64,000 bases of DNA. It comes from Fasciola hepatica. Taxonomy: Eukaryota > Platyhelminthes > Trematoda > Plagiorchiida > Fasciolidae. A program made the position numbers and the translations under genes. The stretch spans positions 434,001 through 498,000 of the forward strand of contig CANUEZ040000002.1 of the NCBI GenBank assembly GCA_948099385.1, given 5' to 3'. Positions 1-9,015 of this stretch are shown here, in pieces. Below the pieces are notes generated by a model, which did no database searches, had not been told where the DNA came from, and saw only the letters and a program-made list of their open reading frames with translations. Position 1 is the stretch's first letter. The number at the start of each line of letters is the position of its first letter.

Positions 1-70
1 GTGGATGCTCCTTGGACCCACCGGAAGGAGTACTACTCAGCGGAAGTACGTAAACTGCTAAGCTTCAGAG

Positions 71-1279
71 GTGACGATGAGGTCTGAGATTCTAAAATTG
101 TATGAAACAGAATTTGGGGACGCAACCCATAACGAGAGTGTGTCACATTCCCTAGAAGGCAAGGCCGCCCTAGAAATCGTCCAAGGTTCGGTTGCCATCG
201 TGGAGGGTCACTTTCAGCTCAACTTACCTCGGAAAAGAAACTGGCGGGAAATACCGGAAAATAAGTACCTAGCAGAGAAACGACTGAATAGCCTTCGCGT
301 TCGCTTCCTAAAGGACCCGAATCTCCTCTCTAAATATACCGATATAATGGAGGCATACGAAAGGAAGGGGTACATTAGCAGGGTTTCAGAAAATCAGTCT
401 AATGAAATACGTTTCGTTCCACATCACCCGTTATTAAACCCACATAAACCTGATGAGTTCAGGATGGTTTTCGACTTTGCAGCTAAGTCTGGAGGTCTTT
501 CGCTGAACGAGTGTCTCTATTCTGGACCGGTAATGACAAACGACTTGACGGGAGTACTCATGCGTTTCCGGCTACACAACATCGCTCTTGTCGCCGATAT
601 AGAAGAGATGTTCCTGCAGGTTCGTCTACCTCCGGAAGACGGACATCCCATGAGCTTTCTCTGGTACCCATCTGGGAAGCTTGGCGCCCCACCGAAAATC
701 TACCAACTAAATGTACACCCGTTCGGAGCTACATCATCACCGTTCTGCGCCGCATTCGCCCTGAGGCAAGTCGCCAATGATCAACACCCAGTCAATGAGA
801 AAACCCCGAGCACTATAGAGCGCAATTTCTATGTTGACGACTGTCTGGTTTCCGTTGAAGGCATGAAGGATGCCATAACCCTAGTTGAACAGCTTCGGAA
901 CGTGCTGATTCGCAGAGGATTTCGACTTCATAAATGGGTCTGCAATACCGAGGCAGTAATAAAACCCATAGCCCCAAGTGAACAGGCTCCGACATTGATC
1001 AGCCTGAGTCCCAGTGACCCGATGATACAGAAAACGCTCGGCTTGTATTGGCGCATAAAGGACGACGGTTTCACGTTTAAATTGGACATTCTCAATCGGC
1101 GCGATCTACCGGACATCAGAATCATGTCAGAGAAGCAAATGCAACACGTCATGAAAAAGGCTGGATGGGCCGGTGCTCGAGGCTATGGTGAGAATCTCCA
1201 CGGTACCAATACGACAGAACGATTGGTGCAGGTCATGCGAAACTTTAGTGACGGTAGGGGCCGACGACCGGTAGGTTAA
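71..1279 (+). mobile_element. BEL/Pao LTR retrotransposon pol fragment (reverse transcriptase), internally deleted
   Basis: A 402-codon open frame encodes the reverse transcriptase of a BEL/Pao-type LTR retroelement, which copies element RNA into DNA. Visible marks are the block around DIEEMFLQVRL that carries the first catalytic Asp, the FGATSSPFCAAFALR block typical of BEL/Pao, and the catalytic YVDD box at 830-841. The first codon is GTG and an in-frame stop lies just upstream at 59-61, so this is not a true start and the element is cut or shifted at its 5' side. After a segment ending RRDLPDIR (about 1120) the family normally continues into a conserved stretch leading to RNase H and integrase. 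Here it passes instead into unrelated residues ending GRGRRPVG and a stop, so RNase H and most or all of integrase are absent. The remnant cannot move by itself. Family call is confident; the nature of the last 50 codons is inference (remote pol 3' end joined by deletion). Confidence 0.9.
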
Positions 1280-1583
1280 TCACTCGTGAGTAGGGCGTCC
1301 TTCAGTTCGGTTCCTGTGATTGTGGCGAGAGTAAATTGTACCATTTTTGCATGGAGCCGTCTGGAGTGTGCACAGTAGCGAGTGGGACGTTAGTAAAGCC
1401 GTGCCGGCTTTGGGGTGGCGGTGTTGAATCTGTTTTGCCTGTTTCAATCCTGCTCATTCATGAACATCAACTTATGCTACGTTTGGACCGGTTTGACATT
1501 CCTAATTCATTTGACGTTGACCACATGATTGCACGGCTATCAGTCCACACGATTCCTCATCGCTCTCAAGCGTTTCCCGTCCG

Positions 1584-1624
<41 letters not shown>

Positions 1625-2165
1625 CTGAACCACCGCTCCGTCGATTGACCGGATCTGGACTAGACTGCTCGATTGGTCACCGAATTCTGATCGGCTGCAC
1701 CCGGCAGGCATGTTTAATCACGCACATGTACTGACGCATACACACACGCACCCACACAAGACTGTGACCTGTTCGACCCGTGACTAATCATGTATTTGCG
1801 TGCCTGAGCGAATACCTGCCCTACTCACCGGTTGGTCAGAACCATCGATCGATTTCCGCCTGTTCGCTTTCCGTTCGCTCGTGTCCCTTATATGTGCGTT
1901 CCTTTCCTTGTCATTGTTTGTTGTGTTCGTTTCGTTAACCTACTTGGTGACTTGTGCCTCGGCCAATTGACCATAGTACGTGTTATCCATTCTGAACTGT
2001 ACGGAAAGTTAGTAAACGGCGATTCCCCTGAGGACGCCACGTTTTGAGGTTTGTACATTTACCCCTTTGATTGATTATTGTTTGCAGTACCGCTAATAAA
2101 CCTCAGCTAGTTTGATTTGGTTTCTGAGGAGAGCGCGTCACTCCAACTCGGCCTAGACACCGGAT
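1280..2165 (+). mobile_element. probable 3' non-coding region (possible LTR) of the BEL/Pao remnant
   Basis: This stretch follows the pol stop directly, keeps the higher GC of the retroelement, has no supportable ORF, and ends near an AATAAA polyadenylation signal at 2095-2100. It contains the CA microsatellite at 1585-1622. A 3' untranslated region plus LTR is the simplest reading, but no second LTR copy lies in the window to define borders, so both ends are approximate. Confidence 0.35.
1585..1622. repeat. (CA)19 microsatellite
   Basis: A perfect CA dinucleotide run inside the presumed BEL/Pao 3' region. The run is followed at 1741-1757 by a broken CA-rich patch. Confidence 0.97.
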
Positions 2166-2319
2166 ATAGTTGACTATGGTTCAGGAATCGTATCTAACAG
2201 GGTTTGAGAGAAGAACCGAAAGATGGTCGAAGGATACTTGTGTGGATTGATTCCAAATATAATCGATACATATTGTGAGAAAACTAGAACAAATCATTGA
2301 GCGGTTTGTCTTCTCACAG

Positions 2320-2588
2320 GTTTTATTGGCTGACACTATGTGCTCAGAAAGTTTTCTGATTCAGCGACGACTCATTGCAACCGCAGCCGCAACTGATCCA
2401 TCACACAGAATACCACGTTCAAAGTTACCGGACCCTCCGAGCAGCATCCCTGTGGATGATGGGTTTTGCTCTCTTCCACTAGTGGTCATCACGTCTGAAA
2501 ATCGTACCGCTGCTTCTTGTTGGAGTACAAAGTTGACAGACGTCTCTGCGCTTCCACGAATTTGTACCCAAAATTTTGCTGGTCTAAA
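2320..2588 (+). CDS. candidate internal or terminal exon, unknown protein
   Basis: An open frame of 89 codons starts in phase 0 straight after a strong acceptor (pyrimidine-rich TTTGTCTTCTCACAG ending at 2319). It runs to a possible GTGAGA donor at 2589, or, read as a last exon, to the TGA at 2590-2592. The protein has the sober composition of real coding sequence (RRLIATAAATDPSHR, KLPDPPSSIPVDDG), and the base composition is more GC-rich than the flanks. I recognise no domain. It lies about 150 bp after the BEL/Pao region and reads the same way, so a retroelement origin is not fully excluded. Confidence 0.35.
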
Positions 2589-2592
2589 GTGA

Positions 2593-3260
2593 GATCAAAT
2601 ACTTCATCATTCGTTTTGAACCAGCTTCGAAAACAACAACGGCCATCTTCACGAATACCGGTAAAAGAGAATTACACCATTTGAACTGCTTTGATAGCAA
2701 CCGGCGATCCAACTCTCAGCTGAAATGAATTTTGGAATTTTTCTTGGTTAGAGTCGACAATGCAACTGAAACTCGGGTGATGTGGCAGGGGAAGACTACA
2801 CCTATTTAGCCACTTATCAGGTATCGCAAATCAATGAACGTAACGTGAATGCCGTAGAGTCCCTTAATTGATTTTCAGAAATCCGTTCGTTTCTTGTACT
2901 CAAAAACACGGCTACACGCACGTTTTATTTTGCTTAACCATCACCATCATCCATCTCATTTTGTCCCTTAAATCGATATTTTATTGATTCTTTGTGGATT
3001 ACAGATAGAATTTTCCCAATCAGCCATAATCATTCGATTTATATTTTTTCCTTTTCCAGGCATTCTCTTCCCGATCATTGATATGAAAAATTGCATTAAT
3101 AGTTAGTCAAATGCCAGTATCGTCCTTCTTCTTGATGAGACGACCTACTTTTCTGCTTCTAATGAATACAGTCCACGGAAAGCAGACATAAAGCACAACA
3201 AAATTTGAATACTGAATCCGGTAACTTACAGAGTTATAGTATTACTAAATGTAGAAATAA
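2593..3260. other. non-coding, AT-rich, nothing recognised
   Basis: No frame of useful length, no tRNA-like boxes and no tandem repeat seen. Probably intron or intergenic DNA. Confidence 0.5.
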
Positions 3261-3518
3261 TTACAGCAGTGAGAAGGTTTCCCGGAAAACCTGATCAAGA
3301 AATACCTCAGCGGATTGGAAAGTAGTACCAGTTTGGGGTAGGCCGATAAAAGACGAGTCCCATGGGCGTGACTGAGGTCTACAACTGAGCCGAACTTGGG
3401 TGTAATTAAAAACCCAAGTTTGTTGCCTGACTAAAAGAGCACGGAAATCTGTGAAGATGATATATTGGAAGCAAGTCAGCTTTAGTGCAATGTCTTCAAA
3501 AACGGTTGACTTGAGCAT
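3261..3518 (-). CDS. weak candidate exon, unknown protein
   Basis: An 85-codon minus-strand frame contains a good acceptor (TATCATCTTCACAG, cut near 3457) followed by about 48 codons beginning DFRALLVRQQTW. It could end at a weak GTATTT donor near 3305, or run on to the stop as a last exon. No family recognised. The frame could be open by chance; composition and the acceptor are the only support. Confidence 0.2.
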   Translation of the reverse strand: MLKSTVFEDIALKLTCFQYIIFTDFRALLVRQQTWVFNYTQVRLSCRPQSRPWDSSFIGLPQTGTTFQSAEVFLDQVFRETFSLL

Positions 3519-3766
3519 TTCATTGATAGGATAATACCGTAAATTGCGAAGAGAATTTAGAAGGGGAAATGTCCAAAACTAGTCATTGTGTAACGGTAAG
3601 CCGTTGAAATGGGATATCCTGTTCAAAGTTTTCATCGCACAATATCAGGAAAAGTCAACAAAATGTCTTATGCGGCGAAATTCTAAATTTTACCCCTATC
3701 TGAGCTAATTATTTACTTTCTGTTTAAGAACTGAATGTTAGCTTCTGCGACTTCTTCTTTTTGAAA

Positions 3767-4291
3767 TCATTCCTGTAGAATTGCGTACTTTGATCGCATG
3801 AATAAGTACCCGTCCGTACGTGTCCATAAGCGCCGCTTTGTTTCACTGAACTCCGGTGTAAGTAAAGTAATTTCGGATGATTTGCTTACACCACTTCGAG
3901 TCGAAACAGAATCGTTTCTCCTGATTTCTGAGTTTCTGGACACAGTGGAACAAATCGTCTCTTTAATCCTCCCGTACGATCTCAAGCCCTGTGTTTTCAA
4001 ATAATAATTCTTCTCATCCTCCAAACCACCCATACCATCCTCAGACTCAGCTTCTCCAAATAGTTCTGGTAAGTGCACCAACCTTCTGACTAGATATAGA
4101 TCTAAAAGTATCATGTAAGCCTTGTTCTTATCCGACCCACCCCAAGTCACCACCCATTGTCGCAGCTCGATTCGACACAGGTGATAGACAATATGGTGCG
4201 TTTGTATGATTAAAATAACTGGAAATGAGCTTGATGACGATTTCGGATGTTTGCTCATGAATTCTGCTGTACTATTGGGAGAGTTGCTCAA
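3767..4291 (-). CDS. candidate coding exon, Ser/Glu-rich C-terminal type sequence
   Basis: A 174-codon frame, the second longest in the window without low complexity and long for chance in DNA of this composition. The C-terminal half is hydrophilic with many Ser, Thr, Arg and Glu (for example ETICSTVSRNSEIRRNDS), as in an intracellular tail. The middle has an acidic patch (GEAESEDGMGGLEDE). A possible acceptor (TATTTGAAAACACAG) falls inside the frame near 4009, so the real exon may be only its downstream half, ending at the stop. Not recognised. It lies on the same strand as the K2P channel exon 52 kb away; a link is possible but unsupported. An overlapping plus-strand frame (4206-4400) is a competing reading. 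Confidence 0.3.
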   Translation of the reverse strand: MSNSPNSTAEFMSKHPKSSSSSFPVILIIQTHHIVYHLCRIELRQWVVTWGGSDKNKAYMILLDLYLVRRLVHLPELFGEAESEDGMGGLEDEKNYYLKTQGLRSYGRIKETICSTVSRNSEIRRNDSVSTRSGVSKSSEITLLTPEFSETKRRLWTRTDGYLFMRSKYAILQE

Positions 4292-4400
4292 GTTTAAGTT
4301 TTACGTAAGACAGCCGTTCATAAGAAGTATAAACGAAGACGATAGAAAGAAATTTGTTTTCAGAAATCTCTACATTGGCCATGAACTCAAAGTAGAATAG

Positions 4401-5026
4401 GATGTTTGAAAATAGAGCTTCATGGTTGTTTTGTTTTGTGGCTTCGCAGGAATGACCGTAATCGTGACAGGTTCCGAGTGTAGGTCACAAGACCCTAGAC
4501 ACAAAAACGGGGTTCTTTTGACTGCTCAATAGAGTCCTCGAAGTTCCTATGTGATATTCATCGCGGTGATGTTAGAAGGAGGAAGGTGCTCCAGTTAACC
4601 GCTCCAAATCAGACGACAAACAATGAGGACAACGGGCTGCATCTAGTTGGAAGTTTGTGGTTTGTAGTGAGTCGTCGGGTAAAATCTGCGTACGTTAAAT
4701 TGTGTTCTTCCACTCTAGCTTTAAACTTCTCTTCCATTCTACCTAGGCAACGGCAGTACCAATGAAACCGCTTCCGGACTATGTCACCTCGGTTTGCGAT
4801 TAAGAGTTTACGACATAAGTGTTAAGCTTAGGGGTCAGAAGCTGTTAACAACGGTGACATCGTATTCGAATGGACGTACGAAAAGATGACATGTCGCTTA
4901 GTATTGCCATAGTGTCACAGCATAATGGCTTCAAAGAATGGTTTTGGAAATTTATTACACGGTAAACTGCATCTTTTTGTGAAAGCGAATCGCGAGTGGA
5001 TTAGTGTAATATATCCACTTTTTCAT
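4401..5026. other. non-coding, nothing recognised
   Basis: No supportable ORF on either strand and no repeat structure seen. Confidence 0.5.
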
Positions 5027-5275
5027 CTACCTTGAAAATAAATGGAACAGTCCAGTACCCGTTATCGCACAAAGCAGCAGAACCTGGGTTCCAAGAGTAT
5101 CTTCTTTACACACTTTTTCTTGCTCTGATTTTACTGATTTGGGCCAGTACCGCTTTATGCCCAACAGGTGAGGATCTGTTGAGGTGAAAAATACACGGAT
5201 CATGTTCGATTTGAACTCATAGATCATTGAATGTGTCTGTCCAGTCTTGAGGTCGCCACAAAGTTCAAAACACAT
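5027..5275 (-). CDS. candidate exon with faint CUB-domain resemblance
   Basis: An 82-codon minus-strand frame. The stretch YEFKSNMIRVFFTSTDPH followed by a Gly and a hydrophobic/Tyr pattern resembles the last strands of CUB domains, where an exposed-residue and valine-phenylalanine-SD pattern precedes a final G-F-x-x-Y. CUB domains are extracellular protein-interaction modules. The resemblance is over about 30 residues only. Possible acceptors exist (CTCAAG, CTGGACAG) but no strong polypyrimidine tract, and the CA/TG microsatellite lies immediately upstream on this strand. Treat as a hypothesis. Confidence 0.25.
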   Translation of the reverse strand: MCFELCGDLKTGQTHSMIYEFKSNMIRVFFTSTDPHLLGIKRYWPKSVKSEQEKVCKEDTLGTQVLLLCAITGTGLFHLFSR

Positions 5276-5301
5276 TCATCCATCTAGCGTGGTTTTCATC
5301 G

Positions 5302-5303
<2 letters not shown>

Positions 5304-5341
<38 letters not shown>

Positions 5342-5342
5342 A
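5304..5342. repeat. (CA)n microsatellite, about 19 units
   Basis: Perfect CA dinucleotide run. Confidence 0.97.
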
Positions 5343-5468
5343 TCTTATCTAAAGACAACGAGTTCTAACCCACCTAATGATACTAGGGGCATCAAGAAGA
5401 ACTTGCATGAACTCGGGTTATGTCGGGCATCCAAGTATCCCATTTTATTTCGCTGTCTGAAGCAGTGA

Positions 5469-6145
5469 TTTCGTGAACCATAGTATTATGAGAATGGATT
5501 TCTTTTTGTAGAGGCTGTTATCTGCTTCTGTTTGTGGTAGAAGATCACTATCTGCGAATAATTGTTTAAATTTCATCGAAACAGGTCATGAATGTGACAT
5601 TGTACCGATTGTTTCGCTTCAATTCGTTCGTTTTGCTATCGCCCCGTGGCTGCAAACGTTGCTTGACTTGCTGCATAAGCACAAATCAAGACCACCACAG
5701 AGTGAGCAAGTGGAATGTTTCTTCATCAATGCAATGCTTTTCAAGCGATTCTGAGTCGTCACAAGTAGACAATGAGCAAAGATAATCTCCATCTCTAAAA
5801 TACTACAGTTTTCAGTATCGATCGTCTTGCCAAGATGTATAACAGCGTGTACGTGGTTCTAACACTGGTGGGAAATATTTATGATGCATCAGATGACTTT
5901 GTTTAATGATCATTTAGATAAACTTCTTAAGGGTACTGTCTAATCCTATTTGAGAGTGAAATTATGTGGGCATAATAAATAAATGATAGTGACGAATTAT
6001 AATAAATATATAAATAAATAAATAGGAACTTCTTTTGAAAGTATAATAACGGCTCTTCAGAGGAAGTTTACACACTTTACCTTAGATTGCATTATATGAG
6101 TAAAAAATATTCAGTCCGTACGGAACTTACCGCATTTTGGAAGAC
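5469..6145. other. non-coding; A/T-rich patch
   Basis: No convincing exon. Positions 5975-6030 are an ATAAATA-rich low-complexity patch. The short frame at 5588-5785 has no splice support. Confidence 0.5.
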
Positions 6146-6167
6146 ATGGCCAACCTCTGTTGGCCAT
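6146..6167. repeat. short perfect hairpin, 9-bp stem
   Basis: ATGGCCAAC and its exact reverse complement are separated by a four-base CTCT loop. Purpose unknown; possibly part of an unrecognised dispersed repeat. Confidence 0.7.
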
Positions 6168-6611
6168 TCGTACAACCGTTGTAACTAACAATGAGATTCA
6201 TGAAAAATGCTCCCAAGTCACTGAAAGAGTTTAAGTAAATGACTATTTTTCCTTTATTCATCATTAAGGCTTTAGCAATTCACCTACTTATCCAAAGCCC
6301 ACTAAAATGGTCTTGCCAACGGACATTTGATAGGAGGGAGACGATAAAACTTCTCGGGAGAAGTGCCAATCGGTGTGACACAGACCCTTCGGGACTTCGT
6401 AATTGGAAAGCCTTGTCAACTTTGGGCATTGGGTAGATATTGGTCAACATCCGCGGCCCCAGATCAAATTTTCGATCCAAATGTTATGTTACACACATCA
6501 ACGGCTGAGTAGATACCAATTCGCCACCCAGAAAAACATAAATAGATTCATCGTATACGCAGGCAAAATCCGGATTCGTAGAATATATTATTCACTTGAT
6601 AGGTCTGGATC

Positions 6612-6737
6612 TTAGATAGCGAAAAAACACTTGCATTTTTCGCATCCAAAAGTCCAACGCAGTTGAATTCCATAAGTTCGATTCTGGCTCGCGGCGTTGG
6701 TCTGCTGGTTATGAAAAATGCTAGTGAATTTTCCCTC
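6612..6737. mobile_element. short fold-back element: inverted ends of a tRNA-like SINE
   Basis: The left arm (about 6624-6672, minus orientation) carries the CACTTGCATTTTT / AAAAGTC..ACGC tail. The right arm (about 6676-6735, plus orientation) carries a box-B-like AGTTCGATTCTGG followed by the same tail (GAAAAATGC.AGTGAATTTTCC). Both arms match the outer ends of the 590-bp palindrome at 35400-35990, but the central tRNA modules are missing. It therefore looks like an internally deleted derivative of that palindromic element. Confidence 0.6.
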
Positions 6738-8230
6738 AGGTGAGAAGGTGAATTAGCCCTGATATATGAAGTAGCACCCGGTAAGATGAAAGGTGTCGTT
6801 GAACACAAACTAATGTAGTCAGAACGCAACCTAAAATATGTCTATCATATCCCGCTGACTACTCCCCCAATCTCGCTTCAACATCAATACAAGAAAATCA
6901 GCAGTCCATTTCAAGACAATCATTAGAAAAAGATGATTCAGAAGAAATAATTGTTTCACCCGCCTTTTTTGAGTTACGGGATTATACAAGCTTTTTTGCT
7001 TGTTCTATGGTTTGTCAGAAAAACCCCAAGACATTGAAAGAAACTTCGTCATTTTATGAGAGTACCAATAATCACGACAGTTTAAGTTATTGAAAGACCA
7101 AGGCCCAGAGTGTATGGCAAGACATCAATCCGCGTTTGGAATTCTTCTAATTATCTCGGAGAAGTAAACAAATATTTTATTATATGCATTATGCTAGTGA
7201 CTATAAGAATGAAAGTTGAAAACACCAAATTTTGGCTTTGTTAGTTTGCCAAAAAGACTTTGAGCGGACTCAGATTGTGTCACAGTGCAAAGTGGTATTT
7301 TTTCAGAATTATTGTGTGAAAGTCTTCGTATTCTCTGCTACTGGTGACTAAATGCTCATTTAATTCTTCTATTCAAAATATATAATATCCTGTTATTTCA
7401 AACAGCAGTAACTGCCAGTTAGAGATTGCTGAATGACTGAGTAGCCGGCGGTGGTTAGACACGATTCTGTGACTGTAGGGCCTTTAATTTCCCTTGACGA
7501 AGTATAGCCGATCAAAGCGATACGGCGGATATGACGCAGACAATGAGGAAACCTTATGAGTGGCTGCGATGATCGGACTCAGAACAGTGAGACTTTCGTT
7601 ATGGATGTCGACCATCTGATCACCATCGATCATAAACTGGCACTAAAAATTCGCCATTTTGCTCTCAAGTGAGAAGTAAAACCTGTATTTGTTTTTATGA
7701 CGACCAGGATAAAATAGAAGAAGGGAAGAAATATCGCATTCCCGTTGATAATCCAGAACCCTTCAGTATAAGAGATTTTACTGGCAACATATCAACAGCA
7801 ATTTTTAGCATGGTAAAATTGTGTTAATCGTGGTGAAACAGCCCCCAATGGTGTCAAACGGTCACCTTAGTGAACGTCAATTTTGCATTCTTCGGTCCAG
7901 CTTTGAACCGGAAGCGGAACCGGGTGACCCGTTGTTTGATTCTAAAATTGCCTTGGGAAAGGTTACTCATGGTAACCAAAATGTTGGGAAATTACAGCGT
8001 CTACCAACAACGCTTTTATTGTTATATAATACGAACGACAAATGAAGCATTGAGTTTTCGACAAACTCTTTACATTGTCTGATTTAAATGTGTGCACGTT
8101 GGCCAATCCTGTGGAGAAGGCCTGGCTTGGTGGGCGGCATTAATTTTGGGTTGAGGCACAGGTACCGTGTCTCCATTCAAAGCTGTCGGGCATTTATGAC
8201 GATATCTGAACAAACTTAACTTGGTGGTTC
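6738..8230. other. non-coding; faint tRNA-like patch near 7437-7500
   Basis: No supported exon. TAGCCGGCGGTGGTTAGACA near 7442 resembles a polymerase III A box, but no B box follows, so it is at best a SINE fragment. A short inverted repeat (GGTTAC / GTAACC) sits near 7960-7980. Confidence 0.4.
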
Positions 8231-8400
8231 GAATCGGCTCGGTCGGGAGCGGGGAGTTGCAGTGGTAACACACACGCCTTCGAGGTGAAAAGGGTTGGGT
8301 TCACACCCTGGGTGGGGTGGAGGATATGCTCCACTAATGAGTTCTAACAAGGGCAAAACTCGAGTTCAATGATTTCGAGTGCAGGGTTGATGGAATTATC
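8231..8400 (+). mobile_element. tRNA-derived SINE-like unit (solo)
   Basis: A tRNA-like head has an A-box region GAGTTGCAGTGGTAACAC and, at normal tRNA spacing, a B-box-like GGGTTCACACCCTGG set in a complementary AGGGT / ACCCT stem. A GT-rich non-tRNA body follows to about 8400. No acceptor or D stem of an intact tRNA can be drawn, so this is a retroposed tRNA relative and not a functional tRNA gene. Confidence 0.5.
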
Positions 8401-8694
8401 TGTTTGCGCGTGAAAGGTAAAGTGCAAAGGACAGTAAGGCAAACACGAGTAGTATATCCGTTATGCAGTAGAGGAAAAAATCGTCACGATGAAATGCCAA
8501 TACACGAGTCTCCCATTAGCATCTCATTCGCATCAATCAGATTTGCCTTTCGGTAACCTCTGGATTCCTCTCTAAACTACCTGTCTTCATTTCCCTTTTA
8601 TGAGTAGAAGAAGAATGAAGTTAATTACGGAATGAGACATCATACATTATGAGTCATACGTCATACAGCATCAACACTTAACTCTTCACCAAGA

Positions 8695-9015
8695 GTCATA
8701 TTTTCCCCTTGTTAGGAATCATTAGCAGTACCCATCAACCAGGCCGGAACTGGGACTCAAACACGTGGTGAATGTTTGTGAGTTGAGCATCTTACCATCA
8801 GGCCATCTGCGTTGGCTTTCAACGAAGAGTTTACAAAAATATGGCCCAATATGGAGCCATTCAGCCACTGGCGGTGAGGTGTTCTGTTCACAATCGTTCA
8901 TCCCAATTTAAAGCCCCAGTCACGGCTCGGTGGGTGTACACTGTAGATAGTTCCCAACAGGTAGGATGACACAGCTGTACAAGGCTTCCATAGTATTCCG
9001 TGAAGAGCTAGGTTT
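8695..9015 (-). mobile_element. tRNA-derived SINE, family C copy 1
   Basis: Read on the minus strand, the unit contains ATGGCCTGATGGTAAGATGC (A-box like), an anticodon-arm-like region CTCAACTCACAA and GTTTGAGTCCC (B box). It ends with a tail TGATTCCTAAC. The same order is found at 19455-19580 (+) and 30445-30665 (-). About 190 bp 5' of the tRNA part (to 9015) is also shared with the 30.5-kb copy. Copies are diverged, so activity is old. Confidence 0.6.

Noticed and set aside
511..1152. ORFs overlapping the BEL/Pao RT in other frames and on the minus strand
   Set aside because: Shadows of the RT frame.
8231..8300. Possible functional tRNA gene
   Set aside because: Acceptor and D stems do not close and the B box is off consensus; a SINE head fits better.
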